Assembly (NCBI GenBank): GCA_002631715.1 | Contig: MRSX01000009.1 | Location: forward strand, 1 to 39,558 | Reading direction: 5' to 3' | Source of the DNA: Candidatus Porisulfidus sp. TsSOB | GTDB lineage: Bacteria > Pseudomonadota > Gammaproteobacteria > Poriferisulfidales > Poriferisulfidaceae | Length of the DNA: 39,558 nt | Shown here: one piece after another, positions 30,254 through 39,558 of the stretch | Layout: the number at the start of each line of letters is the position of its first letter | Position numbering within the stretch: position 1 is the stretch's first letter | The notes under the pieces: model-generated | The model's input: the letters and a program-made list of their open reading frames with translations, nothing else | What the model was told of the DNA's origin: nothing | Databases searched by the model: none | Made by a program: the position numbers and the translations under genes

Positions 30254-30956
30254 CATCTGGATCCTGTTGCAAAATCGACTCGGCCCGGGCAAGGTCTTCG
30301 GGCCATGTCACCTTTATATTATCCTCGCGGCCGGCGACCAGGTGCGGCCGGTAGCCATCGCGTTCCATTGCCTGCGATTCGTCGGTCACCTCCGCGCCTT
30401 CCTCCAGTGCCCGGCGCAGGCAGCGGTGCAACACGGCCAGTTCGAACAACTGCGGTGTCTGTGCCCGCCATAAAACTTGCCGGTCCTCGCTGGCCGCGAC
30501 TCGACCGCTCTCGGCACGTTTGACGCTGTCGGTCACCGGCACCGCCAACAGGCCTCCGTCCGCACCAGCCTCGCTCAGCAACTTTTCGACATCCGATTGC
30601 CAGACGCAGGGCCGTGCAACATCGTGCACCAGCACCCAAGCATCTTCTCCCGCATCCTGCCGCACGGCCTCCAGCCCGCGCAGGACGCTGTCGGCCCGGG
30701 TCGCCCCGCCAGACAATTCCCGGAATGCCACCGCCGCCGGAAGCCGCGGCGGTTCACCGCCAAGCGCCGACTCCGGCAACAACAAGGTAATGCTCCGGAC
30801 CGTCGGGTGACACATCGCGAACGGCCGCAGTGCATAGTCCAGCATCCGTCGCCCTCCAAGCGGTGTATTCCATTTGGCGCTCCCGAAACGGGAGCCGGAA
30901 CCGCCTCCCGCCACCACCGCATGCACTTCCTTCACGATCGCCTCGCTCGCTCTCAC
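30231..30956 (-). CDS. ispD: 2-C-methyl-D-erythritol 4-phosphate cytidylyltransferase
   Basis: This 241-residue enzyme transfers CMP from CTP to methylerythritol phosphate. Conserved parts include [49 protein letters not shown] and [15 protein letters not shown]. The nucleotide-binding N-terminus is unusual: [20 protein letters not shown], where relatives have PAAGxGxRMG...PKQYLPL; the key lysine (AKWN) is kept. GTG start at 30956 overlaps the ftsB stop (GTGA). A GTG seven codons on is an alternative. Confidence 0.93.
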   Translation of the reverse strand: MRASEAIVKEVHAVVAGGGSGSRFGSAKWNTPLGGRRMLDYALRPFAMCHPTVRSITLLLPESALGGEPPRLPAAVAFRELSGGATRADSVLRGLEAVRQDAGEDAWVLVHDVARPCVWQSDVEKLLSEAGADGGLLAVPVTDSVKRAESGRVAASEDRQVLWRAQTPQLFELAVLHRCLRRALEEGAEVTDESQAMERDGYRPHLVAGREDNIKVTWPEDLARAESILQQDPDDAYWTRL

Positions 30957-31282
30957 GGCGCCTCGGGTACAGGTGCAGGAACAACCGGTTCGACTGGTTG
31001 CTCCCCGACTTCGGGCCCGACCAACTGGTAAAACTCTTCGCCTTCCCGGATCATGCCGAGACGGTCCCGCGCCAGGCCCTCGATCCCTTCCAGCCCGGAG
31101 CGCAAATCCTCCAACTCCGCCGACAGGATACGGTTGCGTTCAGCCAGTTTTTCATTTTCTTCCTTCAGTCGCTGGACTTCTCCCGCTTGGTCCCACAGGC
31201 TCAGCAGGCCTCCATCGCCGGCCACCAGCAAGTACAGCAGCGCTCCAAGCAGCGCCGTCATCAACCAGATCAGCACGCGCAT
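30953..31282 (-). CDS. ftsB: Cell division protein FtsB
   Basis: This 109-residue divisome protein has a short cytosolic end, a membrane helix (residues 3-20, VLIWLMTALLGALLYLLV) and a periplasmic coiled coil (AGEVQRLKEENEKLAERNRI) ending in LARDRLGMIREGEEFYQLV, the FtsQ-binding part. The Pro/Val/Glu-rich tail ([17 protein letters not shown]) is not conserved. It sits between eno and ispD as in E. coli and many relatives. Confidence 0.95.
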   Translation of the reverse strand: MRVLIWLMTALLGALLYLLVAGDGGLLSLWDQAGEVQRLKEENEKLAERNRILSAELEDLRSGLEGIEGLARDRLGMIREGEEFYQLVGPEVGEQPVEPVVPAPVPEAP

Positions 31283-31301
31283 CGCGGAAGACCTACGGCC
31301 G

Positions 31302-32600
<1,299 letters not shown>

Positions 32601-32677
32601 TTAGCGGTTCGTCGCGTTCCGGGCAATCCGCCCGCCGCATTGTACCGAAGCACGTGCCCACTCCGACCCCGCGTCGT

Positions 32678-32932
32678 TCATGACTGATCCGAATCCCGAC
32701 CCCGAAGGCGGCGCCACCAACTGCCGGCCTGCCGGCCCCGGGTACCTGCCTCCTCGCGGACGCGGGTGAGCAGGCGCCGAGCCCAAGGGAATTCGCTGGC
32801 CAGCGTCGCCAGCCCGACCAGAATCACCACTAGCCCTGGCCCCGGCGTGACCAGCATGACCAGTCCGGTCAGCAGTATCGTGCCGCCGACAATCAGCACG
32901 ACTACCCGCCGAAGCGGTGTCGGAACTTTCAT
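32678..32932 (-). CDS. Small membrane protein, PGPGW family
   Basis: This 84-residue protein has two membrane segments around the family motif: VVVLIVGGTILLTGLVMLV, then TPGPGLVVILVGLATLASEFP. The tail is strongly basic (RREE/RGRQAGSWWRRLRGR type) and probably cytosolic. The function of the family is not known. It is 3 bp after dcd and 83 bp before eno; the gap shows no structure I can call. Confidence 0.82.
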   Translation of the reverse strand: MKVPTPLRRVVVLIVGGTILLTGLVMLVTPGPGLVVILVGLATLASEFPWARRLLTRVREEAGTRGRQAGSWWRRLRGRDSDQS

Positions 32933-32935
32933 TTC

Positions 32936-33502
32936 TCAGGCCCGCGGCAGGGTGACACCGCTCTGCTTCTGGTACTTGCCACCGCGATCCGCGTACGAGG
33001 TCTCGCACGGCTCGTCCGTCTCGAAGAACACCAGCTGCGCCACGCCTTCGTTGGCGTAGATCTTCGCCGGCAACGGCGTCGTGTTGGAGAACTCCAGCGT
33101 GATGTGTCCCTCCCACTCCGGTTCCAGCGGGGTGACGTTGACGATGATGCCGCAGCGCGCGTAGGTGGACTTGCCGAGGCAGATCACCAGCACCTGGCGC
33201 GGCACCCGGAGGTACTCGACGGTGCTGGCCAAGGCAAACGAATTCGGCGGAATGATGCACACGTCGCCCTCGTAGTCTACGAAACCGTCCTCCGCGAACT
33301 GCTTCGGGTCCACCATTGCGGAATTGATGTTGGTGAAAATCTTGAAGTGCGTGGAGCAGCGGACATCGTAGCCGTAGCTCGAGGTGCCGTAGGAAATGAC
33401 GCGGCGATCTTCCGCGCGGTTGATCTGGTTCGGCTCGAACGGCTCGATCAGGCGGGCCTGTTCGGCCATCTGCCGAATCCAGCGGTCTGACTTGACGCCC
33501 AC
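32936..33502 (-). CDS. dcd: dCTP deaminase
   Basis: This 188-residue enzyme deaminates dCTP to dUTP, the main route to thymidine precursors in gammaproteobacteria. Conserved stretches are [60 protein letters not shown] and [20 protein letters not shown]. The sequence is closer to the Pseudomonas/Xanthomonas type (start [15 protein letters not shown]) than to E. coli Dcd. GTG at 33502 lies directly after the mrp stop; a longer frame is not supported. Confidence 0.95.
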   Translation of the reverse strand: MGVKSDRWIRQMAEQARLIEPFEPNQINRAEDRRVISYGTSSYGYDVRCSTHFKIFTNINSAMVDPKQFAEDGFVDYEGDVCIIPPNSFALASTVEYLRVPRQVLVICLGKSTYARCGIIVNVTPLEPEWEGHITLEFSNTTPLPAKIYANEGVAQLVFFETDEPCETSYADRGGKYQKQSGVTLPRA

Positions 33503-33503
33503 G

Positions 33504-34592
33504 TCAGTCGTTCTGGATGACGATGCGCGGGAACTTGGCGCTGTAGTCCTTCGCCTGGGCCGCCAGCCGGGCGGCTGCACGGCGGGCGATGTCCCGGTAG
33601 ATCTGGCTGATTCGGCTGTCCGGCTCGGCTACCACGGTCGGCTTCCCGCTGTCGGTTTCCTCCCGGATGCGCCGCTCCAGCGGCAACTGACCGAGCAGTT
33701 CCACGTCGCTCTCGCGGGCCAGACTCTCGCCGCCACCCGTACCGAAGATCGGTTCCTCGTGTCCGCACTGGCTGCAGATGTGCAGGCTCATGTTCTCCAC
33801 CACGCCGAGTACCGGCACTTCGACCTTGCGGAACATCTTCAACCCCTTGCGTGCATCCAGCAGGGCGATGTCCTGCGGCGTGGTCACGATGATCGCGCCA
33901 CTGACCGGGATCTTCTGCGCCAGCGTCAACTGCACGTCTCCGGTGCCCGGCGGAAGGTCCACCACCAGGTAGTCGAGACCCTGCCATCGGGTGTCGCCGA
34001 GCAACTGCTCCAGCGCCTGGGTCACCATCGGCCCGCGCCAGATCATCGGCGTTTCTTCATCAATCAGGAATCCGATCGACATGGCCTGCAGTCCGTGGCT
34101 CATCATCGGCTCCAGGCTCTTGCCGTCCTGCGACTCGGGCTGCCCGGAGATGCCGAGCATGCGCGGCTGGCTCGGCCCGTAGATGTCCGCGTCCAGCATG
34201 CCGACGCTGGCCCCTTCCTCGGACAGCGCCAGCGCCAGGTTGATCGCCGTGGTGGATTTGCCGACGCCGCCTTTTCCGGAAGCGACCGCCAGCACGTTCT
34301 TGATGTTTTCCATCGGCTTGAGGTTCTTCTGCACCGAATGCGCCTGAATCTCCCAGTCCACCTCGACCTCGATCCGGGCCCCGCCGTCCAGCTGCGCCAG
34401 GCGCGTCTCGACGGCCTGCGCCAATTCGTCCCGGATTCCCTTGGCCGGGTAACCCAGCCGGATTGCGACCTGGACCGCATCGCCGTCCACCGTCACGTTC
34501 TCGAGCGCCCGGGAGGCCACCAAGTCCTGGCCGGAACCGGGATCCTGCACGTCCTTGAGCGCGTCCTCGACCTGCTCCTTGCTGAGCGCCAT
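33504..34592 (-). CDS. mrp: Mrp/ApbC-family Fe-S carrier ATPase
   Basis: This 362-residue P-loop ATPase binds and transfers Fe-S clusters. An N-terminal DUF59/MIP18 domain (residues 1-85) precedes the deviant Walker A motif [20 protein letters not shown] (about residue 107). [30 protein letters not shown] and the bridging Cys pair in [10 protein letters not shown] are present. The ATG at 34592 follows AAGGAG. It diverges from metG, as in E. coli. It may supply clusters to clients encoded nearby, such as the helicase and Nth. Confidence 0.96.
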   Translation of the reverse strand: MALSKEQVEDALKDVQDPGSGQDLVASRALENVTVDGDAVQVAIRLGYPAKGIRDELAQAVETRLAQLDGGARIEVEVDWEIQAHSVQKNLKPMENIKNVLAVASGKGGVGKSTTAINLALALSEEGASVGMLDADIYGPSQPRMLGISGQPESQDGKSLEPMMSHGLQAMSIGFLIDEETPMIWRGPMVTQALEQLLGDTRWQGLDYLVVDLPPGTGDVQLTLAQKIPVSGAIIVTTPQDIALLDARKGLKMFRKVEVPVLGVVENMSLHICSQCGHEEPIFGTGGGESLARESDVELLGQLPLERRIREETDSGKPTVVAEPDSRISQIYRDIARRAAARLAAQAKDYSAKFPRIVIQND

Positions 34593-34647
34593 CGTCGAAT
34601 CTCCTTCTTTCCTTGTTAATTAAGTGTCTTCGTGTTGCGTGATGTTC

Positions 34648-34653
34648 ATTATA
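34648..34653 (-). promoter_or_regulatory. Probable -10 element of the mrp operon
   Basis: TATAAT on the minus strand, 56 bp before the mrp start codon, in the 138-bp region shared with metG. The -35 is poor. Since dcd to the VOC gene follow mrp with tiny gaps, this promoter may drive the series down to 26738. Confidence 0.5.
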
Positions 34654-34699
34654 CGAGCGACCCCCGTCACCGCCGTGTCCCCGCACGACCCGCCCCCGC

Positions 34700-34705
34700 T
34701 ACAAT
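34700..34705 (+). promoter_or_regulatory. Possible -10 element of metG
   Basis: TACAAT on the plus strand, 26 bp before the metG ATG. No clear -35 is present at 17 bp. It would give a leader of about 18 nt. Confidence 0.4.
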
Positions 34706-34730
34706 GACCCTTTGAATCGCCCCTCGTCCG

Positions 34731-36728
34731 ATGTCCTCCCCGCGCCGCATCCTGGTCACCAGTGCCCTGCCCTACGCCAACGGGCCGATTCATCTGGGTC
34801 ACCTGGTGGAATACCTACAGACCGACATCTGGGCGCGCTACCAGCGCCTGCGCGGCGAAGACTGCCTCTACGTCTGCGCGGACGACGCGCACGGAACGCC
34901 GATCATGCTGCTCGCGCAGCAGCGCGGCATCAGCCCGGAGCAGTTGATCGAGGAGATCGGCCAGCAGCACCGCGAGGATTTCGCTGATTTCCTGATCGAT
35001 TTCGACCGATACCACAGCACGCACAGCGAAGAAAACCGCCAGCTGTCCTGCGGCATCTTCGAGGCCCTGTCCGAGGCCGGCCACATCCGGCGCAAGACGA
35101 TCTCACAATTCTTCGACCCGGTTGCCGGACTGTTCCTCTCCGACCGCTACCTGCGCGGCACCTGTCCGCGCTGCGGCGCTGAAGACCAGTACGGGGATGC
35201 CTGCGAACAATGCGGCGCGACCTATGATTCGACCGAGCTCGGCAACCCACGCTCGACGCTCAGCGACGCAGCCCCGGAGTTGCGGGAGACCGAACACCTG
35301 TTCTTCCGGCTCGGCGACTTCACCGACTTCCTGAAACAGTGGGCCACGCACGGCGGCGTGCAGCCGGAAATCAAAAACAAGCTCGACGAATGGTTCGAGA
35401 CCGGGTTGCGCGACTGGGACATCAGCCGCGATGCGCCTTACTTCGGCTTCGAGATCCCGGGTTCCCCCGACCAATACTTCTACGTCTGGCTCGACGCGCC
35501 GATCGGCTACATGGCCAGCCACCTGAACCTGTGCCAGGAACGCGGCCTCGACTTTGACGAGTACTGGGCCGCCGACAGCGAAATTGAGTTGTATCACTTC
35601 ATCGGCAAGGACATCGCCTATTTCCACACCCTGTTCTGGCCCGCCCTGCTGCATGGTGCCGGGTACCGGACCCCGAATGCGGTGTGGTGCCATGGCTTCC
35701 TGACCATCAACGGCGAGAAAATGTCGAAGTCCACCGGCACCTTCATCGAGGCCCGCACCTACCTGCGCCACCTCGACCCGGAGCATCTGCGTTACTACTT
35801 CGCTGCCAAGCTTTCGCCCGACATCAGCGACATCAACCTCAACCTGGACGACTTCGTCACCCGCGTCAACAGCGACCTGGTCGGCAAGGTCGTAAACATC
35901 GCCAGCCGCTGCGCCGGCTTCATCGAGAAGCAGTTCGGCGGACGGCTCGCAAAGCAGTTGCCGGAACCCGCGATGTTCGAGGATTTCGCCGCAGCCGCCG
36001 ACGGCCTGGCCGAACACTACGAGGCACGGCGCTTCTCTCATGCCATGCGCGACATCATGGCGCTGGCCGACCGTGCCAACCAGTACCTCAGCCAGCAAAA
36101 ACCCTGGGAGACGGTGCGCGACACCGCCACCCGCGAACAGGCCTGGGAGGTCTGCACCCAAGGTCTCAACTTGTTCCGGGTGTTGGTCATCTACCTGAAA
36201 CCGGTGCTGCCCGCGCTGGCGGCCAAGAGCGAGGCCTTCCTCGACTGCGGCCCGCTCGACTGGGCCGCCCGCCAGACGCCGCAACTGGACTGCCCAGTCT
36301 GCCCGTTCACCCCCCTGTCCACCCGCATCGACCCGAAATCCGTTCAAGCCATGATCGAAGAAACCAAATCCTCAAACGCGCCGCCGCCCGAGCCCGCGCA
36401 ATCCGACACCATTCCCTACGAAGACTTCGCCAAGGTCGACCTCCGGGTCGCCCGGATCGCGGAGGCCCGCGAGGTTGAAGGCGCCGACCGGCTGCTGGCG
36501 CTGACCCTGGACCTCGGCGGTGAACAGCGTGAAGTCTTCGCCGGTATCCGTGGCGCCTACGCGCCGGAACAGTTGAACGGCCGCATGGTCGTGATGGTCG
36601 CCAATCTGGAGCCGCGCAAGATGCGCTTCGGGACTTCCGAGGGCATGATTCTGGCGGCGGGAGACGACGGGGGCATGTGGCTGCTGACGCTGGATGAAGG
36701 CGCACAACCGGGCATGAAGATCCGGTGA
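34731..36728 (+). CDS. metG: Methionyl-tRNA synthetase
   Basis: This 665-residue enzyme charges tRNA-Met. The HIGH motif is in [12 protein letters not shown] (residues 14-25), the zinc knuckle is [19 protein letters not shown], and the KMSKS loop is [11 protein letters not shown]. The C-terminal about 110 residues ([20 protein letters not shown] onward) are the Trbp111-like tRNA-binding and dimerisation domain, as in E. coli MetG (677). The stop overlaps the GTG of the ferredoxin gene, so the next gene is coupled. Confidence 0.98.
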   Translation: MSSPRRILVTSALPYANGPIHLGHLVEYLQTDIWARYQRLRGEDCLYVCADDAHGTPIMLLAQQRGISPEQLIEEIGQQHREDFADFLIDFDRYHSTHSEENRQLSCGIFEALSEAGHIRRKTISQFFDPVAGLFLSDRYLRGTCPRCGAEDQYGDACEQCGATYDSTELGNPRSTLSDAAPELRETEHLFFRLGDFTDFLKQWATHGGVQPEIKNKLDEWFETGLRDWDISRDAPYFGFEIPGSPDQYFYVWLDAPIGYMASHLNLCQERGLDFDEYWAADSEIELYHFIGKDIAYFHTLFWPALLHGAGYRTPNAVWCHGFLTINGEKMSKSTGTFIEARTYLRHLDPEHLRYYFAAKLSPDISDINLNLDDFVTRVNSDLVGKVVNIASRCAGFIEKQFGGRLAKQLPEPAMFEDFAAAADGLAEHYEARRFSHAMRDIMALADRANQYLSQQKPWETVRDTATREQAWEVCTQGLNLFRVLVIYLKPVLPALAAKSEAFLDCGPLDWAARQTPQLDCPVCPFTPLSTRIDPKSVQAMIEETKSSNAPPPEPAQSDTIPYEDFAKVDLRVARIAEAREVEGADRLLALTLDLGGEQREVFAGIRGAYAPEQLNGRMVVMVANLEPRKMRFGTSEGMILAAGDDGGMWLLTLDEGAQPGMKIR

Positions 36729-37129
36729 GCGCCAGCCAGGTCGCCTGGATCGCCCAATCGCAGTGCGTGGGCTGCGCCCTGTGTATCGAAGCCTGCCCAT
36801 TTGATTCCATCGCCGGCCTCGCGCAGAAGACCCATCGCATACTCCCGGACCTGTGCACGGAATGCGCCCTGTGCCTTCCGGCCTGCCCCGTCGATTGCAT
36901 TTCCCTGCGACCGGACCCGGAGCACCCGCCCCGCGATCACGACTACCGCCTCCGGGCCCGCAACCGGGCACGGCAACGCCTGCAGCGCCTGGCCGTGTTG
37001 CGCGACGCACATGAGCGGCAGGTGCAAGCGGCGCACGCTCAATTCCGGGATGGCAGCAGCGAGGCACGACAAGCCGCCATTCGGGAGGCCGTCGGTCGCG
37101 CACTCGGCCGCACGGCACCGCCCCGCTGA
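36725..37129 (+). CDS. Short RnfB-like 2[4Fe-4S] ferredoxin
   Basis: This 134-residue protein has two adjacent [4Fe-4S] motifs, [16 protein letters not shown] (residues 14-29) and [16 protein letters not shown], followed by a charged helical tail ([20 protein letters not shown]). It corresponds to the ferredoxin domain of RnfB but lacks the N-terminal membrane helix and the other cluster domain, and no other rnf gene is present here. In E. coli nth ends the rnf operon, so this may be a remnant or specialised copy. Start GTG overlaps metG (GTGA); the stop overlaps nth (TGATG). Confidence 0.85.
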   Translation: MSASQVAWIAQSQCVGCALCIEACPFDSIAGLAQKTHRILPDLCTECALCLPACPVDCISLRPDPEHPPRDHDYRLRARNRARQRLQRLAVLRDAHERQVQAAHAQFRDGSSEARQAAIREAVGRALGRTAPPR

Positions 37130-37761
37130 TGGACACGCGCCAGTGCACACGGATTTTCCGCCGCTTCCAGAAACTGCGCCCGGAGCCGACCACCGAACTG
37201 CGTTACCGCAACGCGTTCGAATTGCTCATCGCCGTCATCCTGTCCGCCCAATGCACGGACGTCGCGGTCAACAAGGCGACGCGAAAACTGTTTGCCCGCG
37301 CACGCACCCCGAAATCCATTCTGGCACTCGGCGTCGCCGGCCTCAAGCCCTACATCCGCTCCATCGGCCTGCATAACAGCAAGGCTGCCAACATCATCGC
37401 CACCTGCCGCACATTGATCGAGCAGCATGGCGGGCAGGTCCCGCAGACTCGCGAGGCCCTGCAGGCGCTGCCCGGCGTCGGGCGGAAGACCGCGAACGTG
37501 ATCCTCAACACCGCGTTCGGCGAGCCCGTGATCGCGGTGGACACCCACATCTTCCGGGTCAGCAACCGGATCGGCATCGCCCCCGGACGGACCGTGCGCG
37601 AAGTGGAGGACGGCCTGATGCAGCGGGTCCCCCGGGTGTTCCTCAAGGATGCCCACCACTGGCTGATCCTGCATGGCCGCTATACCTGCACCGCGCGCAA
37701 CCCGAAGTGCCCGGAATGCGGGATTTCCGACCTGTGCGAGTGGCCTGAACGGCGCCTCTGA
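37129..37761 (+). CDS. nth: Endonuclease III
   Basis: This 210-residue DNA glycosylase/AP lyase removes oxidised pyrimidines. The helix-hairpin-helix is LPGVGRKTANVILNTAFGEP, in which Lys is catalytic, and the catalytic Asp is in VIAVDTHIFRVSNRIG. The Fe-S cluster ligands have the pattern C-x6-C-x2-C-x5-C in the C-terminal CTARNPKCPECGISDLC. E. coli Nth has 211 residues. It ends 56 bp before the convergent AlkB-GlnE fusion gene; no strong terminator is seen in between. Confidence 0.97.
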   Translation: MDTRQCTRIFRRFQKLRPEPTTELRYRNAFELLIAVILSAQCTDVAVNKATRKLFARARTPKSILALGVAGLKPYIRSIGLHNSKAANIIATCRTLIEQHGGQVPQTREALQALPGVGRKTANVILNTAFGEPVIAVDTHIFRVSNRIGIAPGRTVREVEDGLMQRVPRVFLKDAHHWLILHGRYTCTARNPKCPECGISDLCEWPERRL

Positions 37762-37817
37762 AATCCTACCTGTCACTGCAGGACTTTAGAAAGGGTTCAA
37801 GAGGGCCGGTTGTTGAT

Positions 37818-39558
37818 TTAAACGCCCTTGAGCTTCATGCCGTCAATCTCTTCGATAGCAGCAACAGCATGAGTCGCCGTTCCGCAGATTCGCACAGCCA
37901 AAGCATCCATGGTTTCCACCTGGGCGGCTTGGGTGACGACTGCCTGCACTGCCGGCGGCAACGTCTTGGCCGTAGAGCCATCTTCCGCAACTAAGTTCAG
38001 GATTCCCCTCAGGCTCCGCCACAGTCGGGCCGCCTCTCGGAGTCGCTCCGCGGCCTTCTCTGGAATTAACCCGCGAGCACCAGCGATTTCGAATACGTGA
38101 ACCGCATCGGGATCAACAATATCTGGAACTTCCTTTGCGTGTCTTAGTTTCAGAAATCGGGCGGCACGCTGAAGATCCCGAATGCCCCCTCCCATTTCCT
38201 CAAGTGTGAACAGATCGGGGGCTGCCGTGCTGAGCGGTGCCTGCGACAATTCGGCGATCAGGGGTAGCCGCGCCGGACTGAGAGTCAAAGCCTCGTACCG
38301 CAGTTCTTCGAAGTGCCCACCTGTCCGTGAATCGTCCGTCGCAAAAATGCAGCGAGCATCGGTCAGATCCAAGAGATCATCCGCCGAACCGGTGGTCTGA
38401 TAGTATTCACGCAAACCAGCGAGAGACCAGACCGGACGCTCGTCCGAAGCAGGAGCAACTGCCGTAAACAGCAGGCTGTCCCGCGAAAGTGACCGAAGCG
38501 CCTTCAGGAAGCGGTGCGCCAGAAGTTCATGGTGCCTAGATGGGTCGCCTTCATACAGCAGCAGGACATCCAGTTCCGTGCCAAGGATTATGTCTCTTCT
38601 GGCCAAGTCCCCCAACGCAACCGCGCAAAGTTCATGCGCTGCATCGAGGTTCTTCCGCTCAGCGAAATCCTCGCAGACGGCCGACAAGACAACGGAAATC
38701 GAAGCCTCGGCAACTCGGGAGAGTGCCGCCACCGCCTCGGTTGGCATCAAGTTGCCCCGCATGGTGTGCACGCTGATCTGGAATGCCTTACCGTTCGACC
38801 ATTCGCGCGTCACTTCCACCGCTTCACTGGCATCTTGAACAGGAATGTCGGCAAGTTGCTCTTTCATTTCGGCAATGCCGAGTTCGCGGGTCCAATAGAG
38901 GCGCACCAGACCGCGTTGGGCAATTTTTTCGGATTCTGGATCCGGCCCGAAACCGTCTGGCAGACTCAGGTCGGTAAACTCTTTCGTCTGGAGGTTGTCC
39001 AGAATTTCTGGGGAACGGTTCATCCATTCGGCCAGCCGGGGCGCGATGTCCAGAATTTCCGCGATCTGATCCAGAGCGGCCGGCCGAGCCGCAAATGCCA
39101 GACTGTCGTAAGCCCTCCAGTCGTTAATGTGGGGATAGAACCGGGCACGTTGTTCGTCCACCAACGGATCTACGGCCTTGAACCAGTACTTCGGAAACAA
39201 GGCCAAGCCATTCATGGCGAGATAGGTTCCCGGAAGCTGTGGTGCCGTGTCTTCGCCATGGTACTGCAGCAGGGGGTAGCGTCGGCTGGACGCCACATGA
39301 TGATCGGGATGGCGCTGGGCGTTGTAAAAGAGCCAATTGGACAATCGGTAGGACGCGCTCCAAGTGTGATGTGGCTGGACGGGTTCAAACCGGCCGCTCG
39401 GCAACCGGATGCGCCTGAGCCCGTAGTGCTGGATATAGTCGGCGAGTCGCAACTGAAAGATTACGCTGCCACACAAGATGGCGAAAATCAGGATTCCCCA
39501 GATTCCCCCCATCCAATAGGCCAACCCATACCAGGCGGCAGTTTCGATGAAGTAACGC
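37818..39558 (-). CDS. AlkB-type alkane hydroxylase fused to a GlnE-like adenylyltransferase domain (5' end outside window)
   Basis: 579 residues are visible; the frame stays open to the window edge. Residues 1-150 match the C-terminal third of membrane alkane 1-monooxygenases: a membrane helix, HYGLRRIRLPSGRFEPV, the third His cluster NAQRHPDHH (about 79-87) and QLPGTYLAMNGLALFPKYWF. From about residue 165 it matches the C-terminal half of glutamine-synthetase adenylyltransferase, in the alphaproteobacterial style: MGGGIRDLQRAARFLKLRHA and ERLREAARLWRSLRGILNL. The nucleotidyltransferase motif is GTELDVLLLYEGD where GlnE has SDLDLIFLY, preceded by GDLARRD for GKLGGRE, and the later Asp (VDxRLRP) is lost. 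The domain is probably not an active adenylyltransferase. Base composition looks lower in GC than the neighbours. Confidence 0.75.
   Translation of the reverse strand, partial: RYFIETAAWYGLAYWMGGIWGILIFAILCGSVIFQLRLADYIQHYGLRRIRLPSGRFEPVQPHHTWSASYRLSNWLFYNAQRHPDHHVASSRRYPLLQYHGEDTAPQLPGTYLAMNGLALFPKYWFKAVDPLVDEQRARFYPHINDWRAYDSLAFAARPAALDQIAEILDIAPRLAEWMNRSPEILDNLQTKEFTDLSLPDGFGPDPESEKIAQRGLVRLYWTRELGIAEMKEQLADIPVQDASEAVEVTREWSNGKAFQISVHTMRGNLMPTEAVAALSRVAEASISVVLSAVCEDFAERKNLDAAHELCAVALGDLARRDIILGTELDVLLLYEGDPSRHHELLAHRFLKALRSLSRDSLLFTAVAPASDERPVWSLAGLREYYQTTGSADDLLDLTDARCIFATDDSRTGGHFEELRYEALTLSPARLPLIAELSQAPLSTAAPDLFTLEEMGGGIRDLQRAARFLKLRHAKEVPDIVDPDAVHVFEIAGARGLIPEKAAERLREAARLWRSLRGILNLVAEDGSTAKTLPPAVQAVVTQAAQVETMDALAVRICGTATHAVAAIEEIDGMKLKGV

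Noticed and set aside
37762..37817. A bidirectional terminator between nth and the AlkB-GlnE gene
   Set aside because: Only a 4-bp stem (CCTG/CAGG) is visible, with no T-run, so I cannot support it.
39490..39524. A start codon for the AlkB-GlnE gene at 39524
   Set aside because: The frame stays open to the window edge and the residues upstream (RYFIETAAWYG) continue a membrane helix expected in AlkB, so the gene starts outside the window.

Overview
The window is 39.6 kb of GC-rich chromosome from a gammaproteobacterium outside the Enterobacterales. The evidence is the thrU-tyrU-glyT-thrT-tuf cluster, a complete iscRSUA-hscBA-fdx-iscX operon, mutL-miaA-hfq-hflX-hflK-hflC-yjeT-hisZ-purA, queA-tgt-yajC-secDF, separate ispD and ispF after ftsB, hisZ (absent from E. 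coli), and a MutL that carries the endonuclease motifs. I cannot name the genus.

Layout. Positions 1-786 hold the start of tuf and four tRNA genes on the minus strand, behind a promoter that overlaps the end of rluC. Positions 782-2420 hold rluC and, upstream of it, a RelE-like toxin and Xre-type antitoxin with a palindrome at their promoter. Positions 2534-4492 hold ubiK (plus), then a membrane-anchored cytochrome c, adk and a small membrane coiled-coil gene that looks frameshifted. Positions 4544-10060 are the isc operon for iron-sulfur cluster assembly, ending at a near-perfect type 1 IscR operator. suhB follows on the plus strand. From 10997 to 25896 nearly everything reads on the minus strand: mutL, miaA, hfq, hflX, hflK, hflC, yjeT, hisZ, purA, queA, tgt, yajC, secD and secF, interrupted only by a DUF192 gene on the plus strand. 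Positions 25897-26737 have no convincing protein gene but contain a candidate structured RNA of about 480 nt with its own promoter. Positions 26738-34592 form another minus-strand series: mrp, dcd, a PGPGW membrane protein, eno, ftsB, ispD, ispF, a DinG/YoaA helicase, tsaB and a VOC protein. metG, a short RnfB-like ferredoxin and nth read on the plus strand to 37761. The window ends inside a minus-strand gene whose visible part joins the C-terminal part of an AlkB-type alkane hydroxylase to a GlnE-like adenylyltransferase domain.

The genes are mostly housekeeping: protein export (YajC-SecD-SecF), Fe-S assembly and its clients (IscR, the DinG-type helicase, Nth, ferredoxins, Mrp as a carrier), tRNA modification (MiaA, TsaB, QueA, Tgt), membrane quality control (HflKC), mismatch repair and isoprenoid synthesis. 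Neighbours often overlap by 1-4 bp (ATGA, GTGA, TGATG), and blocks that lie apart in E. coli are packed end to end, which suggests a compact genome. The least ordinary items are the AlkB-GlnE fusion, the candidate RNA at 26180-26660, the iscR-iscS overlap and the frameshifted small membrane gene.
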